Shown here: positions 56,969 through 64,000 of the stretch, one piece after another
Layout of the letters: each line of letters opens with the position of its first letter
Position numbering within the stretch: the stretch's first letter is position 1
Assembly (NCBI RefSeq): GCF_016772475.1
Contig: NZ_CP068595.1
Location: 496,001 to 560,000, forward strand
Origin: Paenibacillus sonchi
Lineage (GTDB): Bacteria > Bacillota > Bacilli > Paenibacillales > Paenibacillaceae
Direction of reading: 5' to 3'
Length of the DNA: 64,000 nucleotides
The notes under the pieces: generated by a model
Told to the model about the DNA's origin: nothing
Databases searched by the model: none
Seen by the model: the letters and a program-made list of their open reading frames with translations, nothing else
Position numbers and translations under genes: made by a program

Positions 56969-57015
56969 TATTAATGCTTGCATAAGTACTTATATTAATG
57001 CTTGCATAAATACTT
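56969..57015. repeat. Two 23-base direct repeats, 24-base period
   Basis: TATTAATGCTTGCATAA(G/A)TACTT at 56969-56991 and 56993-57015, differing at one base. They lie just upstream of the likely promoter of the antisense RNA (-10 TATATT at 57045). Confidence 0.65.
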
Positions 57016-57056
57016 TTATTTTTACTTTACTAAATAAAATGTGGTATATTTGAGTT

Positions 57057-57197
57057 AGAAAAGCCGTACAATGCAAAAAGAGTCGTGCGGCTAACACGAC
57101 TCCCCTGCAATAGCCGCTTTTAAGGGCGGAGGCTCAGACAGGTACTACCCACAGAAATAGGCCGCAATCCTGGACAGAGGGCGGCCTATTTCTTTTT
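57057..57197 (+). ncRNA. Probable antisense antitoxin RNA (type I TA)
   Basis: A promoter (TTTACT at 57021-57026, TATATT at 57045-57050, 18-base spacer) is followed by a hairpin GAGTCGTG/CACGACTC (57080-57103) and then a 12-bp terminator stem GAAATAGGCCGC/GCGGCCTATTTC (57154-57165, 57181-57192) with a T run. The 3' part is complementary to the end of the toxin gene on the other strand. This matches the RNA antitoxins of Bacillales holin-like toxins. Ends are approximate. Confidence 0.65.
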
Positions 57198-57275
57198 GTG
57201 GAAAGACAAGATTAACACAACCAGAGCCGCAAATGAAATCATTAGCGTCAATGCTTGGTATACTTCCACAGGCAT
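57186..57275 (-). CDS. Holin-like small toxin (type I TA system)
   Basis: 29 aa: MPVEVYQALTLMISFAALVVLI and then LSFHKKK, one membrane helix and a basic tail, the pattern of the putative holin-like toxin family (Hol_Tox). The ATG has a near-perfect GGAGGTG site that adjoins it. The stop codon is inside the terminator stem of the antisense RNA. It would damage the membrane if over-expressed. It is below usual ORF-caller limits and so easily missed. Confidence 0.75.
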   Translation of the reverse strand: MPVEVYQALTLMISFAALVVLILSFHKKK

Positions 57276-57399
57276 CACCTCCCCTCCGGGGGATTAGCCA
57301 GCCGCCCTTGCAAGCCTTCCATTGTCCAGTTATTATATCATGGCTTTAAGCCGCATGGATAGATGTACCATATGTACATTTCGCTTCCAATCAACTTAC

Positions 57400-57502
57400 A
57401 TTGCGAAGCGGGGCCTCCCGGTGCCTATGCTCCAACGAACCATCAGGGGTTCTCATCCTCCAGACGTACAAACAGCCTTCCCGGAGGAAGGCTGCTTTGT
57501 GA
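57400..57502 (-). repeat. tRNA-Arg 3' flank B (matches flank A)
   Basis: About 103 bases that match 37403-37507 in inverted orientation, including a terminator-like hairpin (CAGCCTTCC/GGAAGGCTG, minus strand) followed by TTTG. It lies between the tRNA and the toxin gene. Confidence 0.8.
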
Positions 57503-57576
57503 CGTCCCGGAAGGGATTCGAACCCCTGACCGTGCGCTTAGAAGGCGCATGCTCTATCCAGCTGAGCTACCGGGAC
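57503..57576 (-). tRNA. tRNA-Arg (anticodon UCU), copy B
   Basis: 74 nt, nearly identical to 37329-37402: same acceptor stem GTCCCGG, same anticodon loop CTTCTAA; the T arm differs slightly (AGGGGTTCGAATCCCTT) and discriminator G is kept. No CCA is encoded. Confidence 0.97.
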
Positions 57577-57629
57577 ACATGTGAAAAATAGAAGACTCAT
57601 AAAGCATATGTATTAATGCAACGTTATTT

Positions 57630-57657
57630 ATTATAACGTATTCGGCAAATTTTTCAA
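57630..57657 (-). promoter_or_regulatory. Promoter of tRNA-Arg copy B
   Basis: On the minus strand TTGAAA (57652-57657) and a perfect TATAAT (57630-57635), 16 bases apart, about 53 bases before the tRNA 5' end. An 11-bp inverted repeat (GGCAAATTTTT/AAAAATTTGCC, 57644-57678) overlaps it. Confidence 0.7.
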
Positions 57658-57803
57658 GGGGCTGCTCAAAAATTTGCCTGTCCGCCTCACTCCGGCATTT
57701 CTGCCCCCGGAGCGGAAGCAGAGGAAGTCCAGGCGCCCCTTCCTCCAGCTCCCGCCGCCGGGGCAGATCCAGCAGGCGCTCCTGCCGTTCATTAGCCTGC
57801 CCG

Positions 57804-58160
57804 TTAGGGCAGCTTATGAAAATGCGCCTCCAGCTGTTTTTTCAAATCCCCAAAAATGAGCAGCTCCTGCTGGAACTTGGAACGTTCGTCCTCCGGAGTC
57901 ATAATGGCGCTTCCCGTGAACGCGCTGACCGTCACATCCTGAAACGCATCATGCAAATTGTTGTCAAACCAGTCCGTGGCAGTATCGGCATCATTCGTCA
58001 GAATGCGCACAATTTCATAACCTTCCTCGCGCCGGTCCTCAACAATGTACACCAAAAGTGCGGAATCGCCTACAGCCCCGGGCAATACGCCAACTTCTGC
58101 GCAGGGTGCCCCGTCATATTCGGTCATTCTGCGGATTTTGGCGTCTTTAATGTAATACAC
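57804..58160 (-). CDS. Conserved hypothetical protein (118 aa)
   Basis: GTG start at 58160 with AGGAGGGA upstream. The sequence has IKDAKIRRMTEYDG, a central LVYIVEDRREEGYEIVRILTNDADTATDWFDNNLHDAFQD and a helical C-terminus (ERSKFQQELLIFGDLKKQLEAHFHKL). It is acidic, cytosolic and has no recognised domain. It diverges from asnB, sharing the 58160-58304 gap. Confidence 0.65.
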   Translation of the reverse strand: MYYIKDAKIRRMTEYDGAPCAEVGVLPGAVGDSALLVYIVEDRREEGYEIVRILTNDADTATDWFDNNLHDAFQDVTVSAFTGSAIMTPEDERSKFQQELLIFGDLKKQLEAHFHKLP

Positions 58161-58303
58161 TGGTCATCATCCCTCCTGGCAAATTTCCCTCTCCCTTAGT
58201 GTTCGGATAAGGACATACATTTTATGCCTTCCTTCGGCATATATCTGTATTACTTGGCAAAAAAGAAAGGACAACAATCGCACAAAAGAGAGGATGAAGC
58301 ATC

Positions 58304-60147
58304 ATGTGCGGAATAACCGGATTTATCCAGTGGCGCGGCGACCTCACACAGCACTCGCAACTGCTCGTAAAAATGACTGAAACCTTAGAGAACCGCGGGC
58401 CGGATGCGGCTGGAACGTGGATCTCTGGCCCCTGCGCCTTCGGACACCGGAGACTTAGCGTCATCGATCCTGAGAACGGGGCACAGCCGATGATCGCCCG
58501 CCATGACGACAAGGTGTACGCAATTGTGTATAACGGTGAATTATATAATGCCCCTGAGCTCAAAGTTGAACTCCAGCAGCGCGGGCATCATTTTCTCACG
58601 GAATGCGATACGGAGGTTCTGCTCCATGCCTATATCGAATGGGGACCGGATTGTACGGAAAAGCTGAACGGCATTTTTGCGTTTGCCGTCTGGGACAGCT
58701 TGCGCGATCAGGTGTTTTTGGCACGGGACCGTCTTGGCGTGAAGCCGCTGTTCTACAGCCAGGTGGACGACGTATTTGTCTTTGGCTCTGAGCCCAAAGC
58801 GCTGCTGCAGCATCCCAAGGTAAAGCCGAATGTCGGACCGGAAGGCCTGGCTGAAGTTTTCATCATCGGTCCGGCCCGTACACCGGGACATGGGGTATAT
58901 AAAGATATATTCGAGCTTCGTCCAGGTCATGCCATGATTTATAGCCGGAATGGAATCCGCAAGTATGCTTATTGGGAGCTGGAGAGCTACAATCACACCG
59001 ACAATGTGGATGAAACGGCGGCCAAGGTCCGGGACCTGCTGCAGGATACACTGGAGCGCCAGCTGGTGTCGGATGTTCCGGTCTGCTCGCTGCTCTCCGG
59101 GGGCCTGGATTCCAGTGCGCTGACCGCACTCGCCGTGGACTATTACAACCGTACCGGCCAGGGCCAGGTCAACACCTATTCCGTCGATTATGTCGATAAC
59201 GACAAACATTTCAAAAGCCACTCCTTCCAGCCCGGCGCAGACGGCCCCTGGATTAAGCGGATGGTCGATGAGCTGAAGACGAATCACCATTATGTGGCGT
59301 TCGATACCCCTGAGCTCGTAACGGCACTGGATAACGCCCTCTACTCCCGTGACCTGCCGGGGATGACCGATGTGGATTCTTCGCTGTATTTGTTTTGCCG
59401 GGAGATCAAAAAGAACGCCACGGTCGCTATTTCCGGTGAAGCGGCTGATGAGATTTTTGGCGGATATCCCTGGTTCCACCGTGAGGAAATGCTGTCTTCC
59501 GGCACCTTCCCTTGGTCAGTCGCTCCCAAAATGCGCACAGAGCTGCTGTCCCGGAAATCCGGGAATGGATTCGCCCGCTGGAGTATTTGGGTGACCGGTA
59601 CAGCGACGCGGTGGCAGAGGTGCCAAAGCTTGACGGCGAGGCCGGCAAACAGGCGCAAATGCGCGTGATGTCCTACCTGAACATTACCCGGTTTATGCCT
59701 ACCCTGCTGGACCGCAAAGACCGGATGAGCATGGGGGTTGGCCTGGAGGTCCGCGTGCCTTACTGCGACCACCGGCTGGTGCAATACGTCTTCAACATTC
59801 CCTGGGAAATTAAAACCGTAGGCAACCGGGAAAAAGGCATCCTCCGCAAAGCGCTGGAAGGCATTCTGCCGGACGATGTGCTCTACCGCAAAAAAAGCCC
59901 GTATCCCAAAACGCATAATCCGGCCTACTTAAACGCAGTACGGGCGCAGATGCTTAACATCCTGGATGATTCATCGTCGCCGATTCTTCCATTAATAGAC
60001 GCCGCCAAAATCCGTGAGATCGCCGCATCCCCGGAATCGTCCAGCAATCTGCCCTGGTTCGGCCAGCTGATGTCCGGCCCGCAGCTGTTTGCTTACCTGG
60101 CCCAGGTTAACCTATGGCTGCGCAAATATAACGTTTCGATCGGGTAA
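58304..60147 (+). CDS. asnB: Asparagine synthase (glutamine-hydrolysing), frame broken at 59550-59552
   Basis: Makes asparagine from aspartate with glutamine as N donor. The N-terminal glutaminase starts MCGITGF (nucleophile Cys2) with RRLSVIDPENGAQPM, YNGELYN and DRLGVKPLFY; the synthase P-loop is LLSGGLDSSALTAL (about residue 265). The first frame ends as nonsense after ELLS, and the second resumes PEIREWIRPLEYLGDRYSD and continues TRFMPTLLDRKDRMSMG...EVRVPYCDHRLVQY. One extra C in CCC at 59550-59552 restores ELLSPEIREWI and about 614 aa. A consensus error is likely. ATG preceded by AGAGGATG. Confidence 0.92.
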
Positions 60148-60193
60148 AATAGCGCTGGGCAGATTCCTGCCTTTACCTGCCCTTTACTCATAA

Positions 60194-60245
60194 AAAAACT
60201 CAAGCCAAAGAACAGGCCCCGCGAGGGAGACCTGTTCTTTGGCTT
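60194..60245 (-). terminator. Terminator of the aldo-keto reductase gene
   Basis: Perfect 15-bp stem AAGCCAAAGAACAGG/CCTGTTCTTTGGCTT with a 14-base loop; the minus strand ends GAG plus seven T. It may also stop asnB transcription. Confidence 0.88.
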
Positions 60246-60274
60246 TCTGTATGCTGTCTATACCGCTTAACAGC

Positions 60275-61111
60275 TTAAAAGTTGAAATTATCCGGGTCCG
60301 GGCCGAAGCGGTGATTCTGATTCAGATCCTCAAGCACCTTGACGTCCTCATCGCTGAGCGTGAAATCGAAGAATCCGGCATTTTCCACAATGCGTTCGGC
60401 GTGCACGGATTTCGGAATCGTGATGACGCCCTGCTGCAGATCCCAACGGAGCACGATTTGCGCCGGGGTTTTGCCGTATTTACCAGCCAGCTCTTTCAGC
60501 ACCGGCAGATCCAGATTGCCCTGCATCAGCGGGCTCCAGGCTTCTACCTGGATGTCATGTGCCTTCGCATACTTCAGCAGCTCGCGCTGGGTCAGCAGCG
60601 GGTGGAACTCAACCTGATCCACGGCTGGCACCACTCCGGTATCATCGATGATATCCTGCAGATGATGCGGCTGGAAGTTGCTCACGCCAATGGATTTGAC
60701 GAGCCCCTCCTTTTGCAGATGCACCAGTGCCTTCCAGGATTCACGGTACTTGCCGGCCACCGGCCAATGGATCAGATACAGATCAAGAACCTCCAGTCCA
60801 AGCTTCTTGCGGCTGACCTCAAAAGCCTTCAGTGCCGACTCATAACCCTGATCCCCGTTCCACAGCTTGGTCGTAATGAACAATTCTTCCCGGGGCACAC
60901 CGGATTCACGGATAGCCTGTCCGACACCCTCTTCATTCTTGTATCCGGCAGCCGTATCAATACTGCGGTAGCCTGTCTCCAATGCCGTCTTCACAGCATG
61001 AATCACTTCGTCGCCTTCCTTCGCCTGCCACACGCCAAGCCCCAGCCAAGGCATGGTTGCCCCATCGTTTAACGTAGGTCCTCCGGTAAATGGTCCGTTT
61101 GCTTCAGTCAT
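60275..61111 (-). CDS. Aldo/keto reductase
   Basis: 278 aa NADPH-dependent TIM-barrel reductase of the YvgN/YtbE group. Catalytic residues appear in order: Asp and Tyr in YRSIDTAAGYKNE, Lys in FITTKLWN, His in YLIHWPV; the cofactor tail is seen in PKSVHAERIVENAG and PLMQGNLDL. Full length. ATG followed downstream by a strong terminator. The natural substrate is not known, but related enzymes reduce methylglyoxal and other aldehydes. Confidence 0.9.
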   Translation of the reverse strand: MTEANGPFTGGPTLNDGATMPWLGLGVWQAKEGDEVIHAVKTALETGYRSIDTAAGYKNEEGVGQAIRESGVPREELFITTKLWNGDQGYESALKAFEVSRKKLGLEVLDLYLIHWPVAGKYRESWKALVHLQKEGLVKSIGVSNFQPHHLQDIIDDTGVVPAVDQVEFHPLLTQRELLKYAKAHDIQVEAWSPLMQGNLDLPVLKELAGKYGKTPAQIVLRWDLQQGVITIPKSVHAERIVENAGFFDFTLSDEDVKVLEDLNQNHRFGPDPDNFNF

Positions 61112-61276
61112 TGTTACCCCTCCAAACGTAGTGGTGTTAAGCGGACACGGATCTGATACGTGAACAAACTTCCTTTAACCTTAAAAACGCCCTAATAATC
61201 AGCCATTTCCAAAAATAGTATAACAGTTCGTGAACAGGATACCAAAATACATAAGATAACGCCAGTCTGTCCCAGG

Positions 61277-61309
61277 TACACCAAGTACACCTAGTACACC
61301 AAGTACAGC
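61277..61309. repeat. Tandem 9-base repeat
   Basis: TACACCAAG, TACACCTAG, TACACCAAG and a partial TACAGC in line, in the 630-base gap between the aldo-keto reductase and cupin genes. Confidence 0.7.
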
Positions 61310-61383
61310 ATCAACCGAACTTTAATGTGCTAATTGCCGGTCCTGGTCAGCCGTGGCGGCCTAATCACAGCAGATTTACAGAC

Positions 61384-61571
61384 CTAAGTGGAAAAAGTAA
61401 ACTTAATCCGCCCCGTCAAGCGCCTAAACTCATCCATAGTGGGAAAAAGTAAAACTAATCCGCCCGATTAGGGGCTTTTGAGCAGATTCCGCCTAAATTA
61501 AGTGTACAAAATCCCACTAACTCCTATTGAGCAGCAAAATTCCGCTGATTAGCTCTACTTTTTCCACTTAG
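61384..61571. repeat. Intergenic repeat cluster (two direct copies and one inverted copy)
   Basis: CTAAGTGGAAAAAGTAAAC at 61384 and ATAGTGGGAAAAAGTAAAA at 61437, each followed by a TAATCCGCC-type stretch, and an inverted copy at 61541-61571 ending CTACTTTTTCCACTTAG. The 61112-61740 gap has no gene that I can support; this cluster is its main structure and may fold as a long hairpin. Confidence 0.65.
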
Positions 61572-61680
61572 CATCCGTACTGCATAGCTTCTAGTGCCAT
61601 TTGTCTCCAGTCCGGTTTTGAACCATTAAGATCATACCCCACAAAGCGGGGTCTCTGCAGGGCCCCAATATCCTATGAAA

Positions 61681-61727
61681 ATGGGGGTGTCCCAAGCAGC
61701 CGTTTATGGCTTTTGGAACACCCCCAT
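61681..61727 (-). terminator. Terminator of the cupin gene
   Basis: Near-perfect stem ATGGGGGTGTCCCAA/TTGGAACACCCCCAT (one mismatch), minus strand continues with TTTT. Confidence 0.8.
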
Positions 61728-61742
61728 TACCCTTTAACTTAC

Positions 61743-62200
61743 TTATTTCCCGATCAGCCTGAAATCATCGAAATGAAACTCCGGGGATACAATGCAGGAG
61801 ACCAGCACCGGTTCTTCCCCAAGCGGCCGGGCAGCCTGCCATACCCCTGGCGGAATCACAACCTGCGGCTGCTGGCCGGCAGCAACATCCAGGCCGAGAA
61901 TCACCTCGGTCACGTTCTCCGGCTTGTCGCCGGTGCCCCCAAGGCTCAGGACAATCGGGCTGCCGGAATGCCACAGCCAGATTTCGGAGGAGAGCACCGT
62001 GTGCCACTCCGAGGCTTCATCCGCATGCAGCAAAAAATAAATGGAAGAGGCCGAGGCTCTTGGCCCGGAATAGCTCTCCCCAGCGTTTCCTGCGGGATTT
62101 CAAAGGGAGCGTTCCACAGCCGTTTGTACCAGCCGCCTTCCACGTGGGGCTGCAGCCCCAGCGCTTCTACCAGCGGCGAAATTTCTTTTTGCGTCACCAT
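61743..62200 (-). CDS. DUF985 cupin-fold protein, frame broken at 62078-62081
   Basis: The first frame has SPLVEALGLQPHVEGGWYKRLWNAPFEIPQETLG and the second HADEASEWHTVLSSEIWLWHSGSPIVLSLGGTG...VIPPGVWQAARPLGEEPVLVSCIVSPEFHFDDF. One extra G in the coding run (CCCC at 62078-62081 on the plus strand) joins them as QETLGESYSGPRASASSIYFLLHADE, the normal DUF985 sequence. The intact protein is about 152 aa. Cupins of this family have a conserved HPGWYxR-like start and a double-His metal site; the substrate is not known. Confidence 0.85.
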
Positions 62201-62219
62201 ATTCTCTCCTTAAAGTTTT

Positions 62220-62285
62220 GCGCAGCAAAACTGGCATCGTAAGCATAAGCTTAAGTTATGCGCGGCAAAACTGCTTCGTAAGCAT
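62220..62285. repeat. Two direct repeats between cupin and SPFH genes
   Basis: GCGCAGCAAAACTGGCATCGTAAGCAT (62220-62246, split here as GCGCAGCAAAACTG and GCATCGTAAGCAT) and GCGCGGCAAAACTG plus CTTCGTAAGCAT (62260-62285). The two share all but a few bases. The intervening part holds an AAGCTT palindrome. Confidence 0.6.
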
Positions 62286-62342
62286 TACGCTTCGTTTTGC
62301 TTTTACTTTAACGGAATGTGCCGCAATTGTAAAATCTCCGGC

Positions 62343-63278
62343 TTACTTGCTTTCCTTGCTGGCCTTGAACACCTCGGCCATGGCGCCCAGCGTGCCCAGT
62401 GTTTCAACAGCGCTGGTAGGCAAGAACACCTTGTTGGCCGCGCCTTTGGAGATTTCGGTCAGCGCGTCAAAGGATTGATAGGCCAGCACCCGTTCATCCA
62501 GCCCCGCACTGCCGATCAGTTCAATCCGCGATTTCTCGGCTTCCGCTACCGCCTGGATCGCTTTGGCCTGCCCCAGCGCTTCCAGCTCCTGTGCCTGCCG
62601 CAAGCCTTCCGCCTGCCGGATGCGCGCTTCCTTGTCACCTTCCGCCTTCAGGATCTTGCTCTGCTTGTCACCTTCAGCACGCAGGATCATATCCTGCTTG
62701 GCGGCTTCCGCCTCCAGCACAATCGCACGCTTGCTGCGCTCGGCCTTCATCTGCTTATCCATCGCTTCCTGGATATCAAGCGGCGGCTTGATATCGATCA
62801 CCTCAACGCGCTCGATCCGCACGCCCCACTTCTCCGTCGCCTCATCCAGCGCCAGGCGGATATCCGAGGAAATCTTTTCCCGGCCGGACAAGGTTTCATC
62901 CAGCTCCAGCTTACCGATAATCTGCCGCATGGTGGCTGTGGAGATGTTGCGCACCCCGTATACATAATCGGAAATGCCGTAGGTTGCTTCTTCCGGTCCC
63001 ACTACCTGATAGAAAATAATCGTATCAATCTGCACCTGCACATTATCCTTGGTAATCACGGTTTGCGGCGGCACATTAGCCTGCTGTATCCGCAAATCAT
63101 GATACGTGCGCACCTGGTCGATGATCGGAATGAGAACATTCAGACCGGGTGTGAGCAGCCGGTGGAATTTACCGAGACGCTCTACAACCCCTACCCGCTG
63201 CTGCGGTACGATTTTGACCGTCAGTGCTACAAATACGACAACAACAAAAACGATAATCCCAATAATAGCCCATTGCAT
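62343..63278 (-). CDS. SPFH/Band 7 (paraslipin/QmcA-like) membrane protein
   Basis: 311 aa. One N-terminal membrane helix (WAIIGIIVFVVVVFVALTV), then the SPFH domain (IVPQQRVGVVERLGKFHRLLTPGLNVLIPIID, VPPQTVITKDNVQVQID, AEKWGVRIERVEVIDIKPP-like) and a coiled-coil of Glu/Ala/Lys repeats (EAEAAKQDMILRAEGDKQSKILKAEGDKEARIRQAEG). It builds scaffolds in membrane microdomains. The ATG at 63278 lies in TGATG with the stop of the NfeD gene, so the two are translationally coupled. Confidence 0.92.
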   Translation of the reverse strand: MQWAIIGIIVFVVVVFVALTVKIVPQQRVGVVERLGKFHRLLTPGLNVLIPIIDQVRTYHDLRIQQANVPPQTVITKDNVQVQIDTIIFYQVVGPEEATYGISDYVYGVRNISTATMRQIIGKLELDETLSGREKISSDIRLALDEATEKWGVRIERVEVIDIKPPLDIQEAMDKQMKAERSKRAIVLEAEAAKQDMILRAEGDKQSKILKAEGDKEARIRQAEGLRQAQELEALGQAKAIQAVAEAEKSRIELIGSAGLDERVLAYQSFDALTEISKGAANKVFLPTSAVETLGTLGAMAEVFKASKESK

Positions 63279-63712
63279 CAATACATATCCCCCCATCGTA
63301 CTACTTCAATAATTGTAGAGCTTCTTCCGACCACTTTGACCACTTCATCCTTGCCCAGCGACTCTATCGAGGTTGCACTCCAAGTATCGCCGCCTACCTT
63401 AACCTGGCCATACCGTCCCGGCTCTATCGGTTCTACGACCAACCCCTGCCTGCCGACAATATCCGTCCCTGTATCCTGGAACCCCCTCGAACTGCGGAAT
63501 CTCGCCACAAGCGGCTTTGAGAAAATCGTCAACACCAGGGCAACCAGCGAGCCTGCCAAAACCTGGAGCAGTATCGCATCCGGCAGCAAAAGCGAAACCA
63601 GACAAGCCGCCAGAGCACCAATGCTTAACCAGAGCAGATAAAACGTAAGCGTCATCATTTCAACGACAAACAGGACACCGGCTGCAATTAACCAAAACAC
63701 CCAGACCACCAT
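63278..63712 (-). CDS. NfeD-like membrane protein
   Basis: 144 aa from the ATG at 63712 (AAGGTGGT about ten bases upstream; GTGs at 63727 and 63724 are alternatives). Three to four membrane helices (VVWVFWLIAAGVLFVVEMMTLTFYLLWL, LVSLLLPDAILLQVLAGSLVALVLTIF) and a C-terminal OB-fold domain with TDIVGRQGLVVEPIEPGRYGQVKVGGDTW. NfeD proteins are partners of SPFH proteins; the overlap with the SPFH gene supports this. Confidence 0.9.
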   Translation of the reverse strand: MVVWVFWLIAAGVLFVVEMMTLTFYLLWLSIGALAACLVSLLLPDAILLQVLAGSLVALVLTIFSKPLVARFRSSRGFQDTGTDIVGRQGLVVEPIEPGRYGQVKVGGDTWSATSIESLGKDEVVKVVGRSSTIIEVVRWGDMY

Positions 63713-63873
63713 CGGTGAACCCACCACCTTCCGCTATATACTACTATAACGAAAAAAACGGCATGACGTTGCATAAGTTTTTTGGCAATCCGGATACAGT
63801 GCGGCATAGCCATTATATTTCAGCGGATGGAAGGTTATGAACGACACAATCAACCTGCTTCATAAAAATCAAC

Positions 63874-63916
63874 AAAAAAAGCTCGCAGAGAAGGCATCGC
63901 CTCATGCTGCAAGCTT
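63874..63916 (-). terminator. Terminator of the edge gene
   Basis: Stem AAGCTCGCAG/CTGCAAGCTT (one mismatch) with an inner AGGC/GCCT and a 3-base loop, minus strand continues with seven T. It lies 18 bases beyond the stop of the partial gene. Confidence 0.8.
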
Positions 63917-63933
63917 GTCCGCTATCCTATCGG

Positions 63934-64000
63934 CTATTGCATCTCAAGTTCGGCTTCACTCCAGTGAAGCTGAACGCCATGCTCTGTTAAGAGCTGCTGA
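63934..64000 (-). CDS. C-terminal fragment of an unknown protein (partial)
   Basis: Only the last 22 residues are in the window; they end QLLTEHGVQLHWSEAELEMQ and stop with TAG at 63934-63936. A strong terminator follows, which supports a real 3' end. Family unknown. Confidence 0.45.
   Translation of the reverse strand, partial: QQLLTEHGVQLHWSEAELEMQ

Noticed and set aside
57322..57591. ORFs over tRNA-Arg copy B
   Set aside because: They cover a tRNA and its trailer; the same false peptide appears at copy A, as expected from the duplicated DNA.
1..64000. CRISPR array, insertion sequence, prophage or rRNA
   Set aside because: No regularly spaced repeats, transposase, integrase, phage structural gene or rRNA sequence was seen; the repeats found are short intergenic units.

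Overview
The window looks like a chromosomal segment of a Paenibacillus-type member of the Bacillales. The evidence is the synteny of the trigger factor, clpP, clpX, ispG, lonB, lonA and engB block with a YsoA-like neighbour, S-layer-homology (SLH) proteins, stalk-domain (copper amine oxidase N-terminal-like) surface proteins, strong Gram-positive ribosome binding sites with GTG and TTG starts, and a T-box leader. No prophage, insertion sequence, rRNA or CRISPR array was seen.

Layout. 1-3.4 kb: two membrane acyltransferase-like genes, an orphan FliB-type (flagellin lysine-N-methylase-like) gene and a 49-aa ORF. 3.4-25.2 kb: a long minus-strand surface-polysaccharide locus. In transcription order it has a PHP-type tyrosine phosphatase (cpsB/ywqE-like), an S-layer protein with its own terminator, then the Wzz-like modulator and BY-kinase, a CapD/PglF-like dehydratase, a membrane protein plus a stalk protein, the initiating sugar-phosphate transferase, an epimerase, five or six glycosyltransferases, Wzx, Wzy, UDP-glucose dehydrogenase, rfbA, rfbC, rfbB and a YdcF protein. 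This is a complete Wzx/Wzy pathway. The part from about 6.6 to 16.9 kb is clearly AT-rich and looks like an exchangeable cassette. 25.3-37.2 kb: the protein quality-control block. 37.3 kb: tRNA-Arg(UCU). 38.0-42.3 kb: pstS-pstC-pstA with an upstream propeller protein but no pstB. 42.6-45.8 kb: a lipoprotein and an ABC exporter/TetR operon with a perfect palindromic operator. 45.9-50.0 kb: a large SLH/FN3 surface protein. 50.1-53.5 kb: a SWIM/SNF2 helicase. 53.6-56.9 kb: small unknown genes and T-box-controlled argS. 56.9-57.6 kb: a probable type I toxin-antitoxin pair and a second tRNA-Arg(UCU). 57.8-64 kb: a small conserved protein, asnB, an aldo-keto reductase, a DUF985 cupin, SPFH and NfeD proteins, and the end of an unknown gene.

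A quality issue runs through the window. Seven reading-frame breaks in six otherwise conserved genes (ugd, a glycosyltransferase, lonB twice, the SLH/FN3 protein, asnB, the cupin) are each repaired by adding one base to a homopolymer. Most or all are probably sequencing or consensus deletions rather than real pseudogenes.

The most interesting biological signals are the holin-like toxin with an antisense RNA, the two inverted tRNA-Arg copies with shared 3' flanks bounding about 20 kb that includes argS, the pst operon without pstB whose PstS has no lipobox, the orphan FliB gene, and several families of intergenic palindromic or direct repeats.
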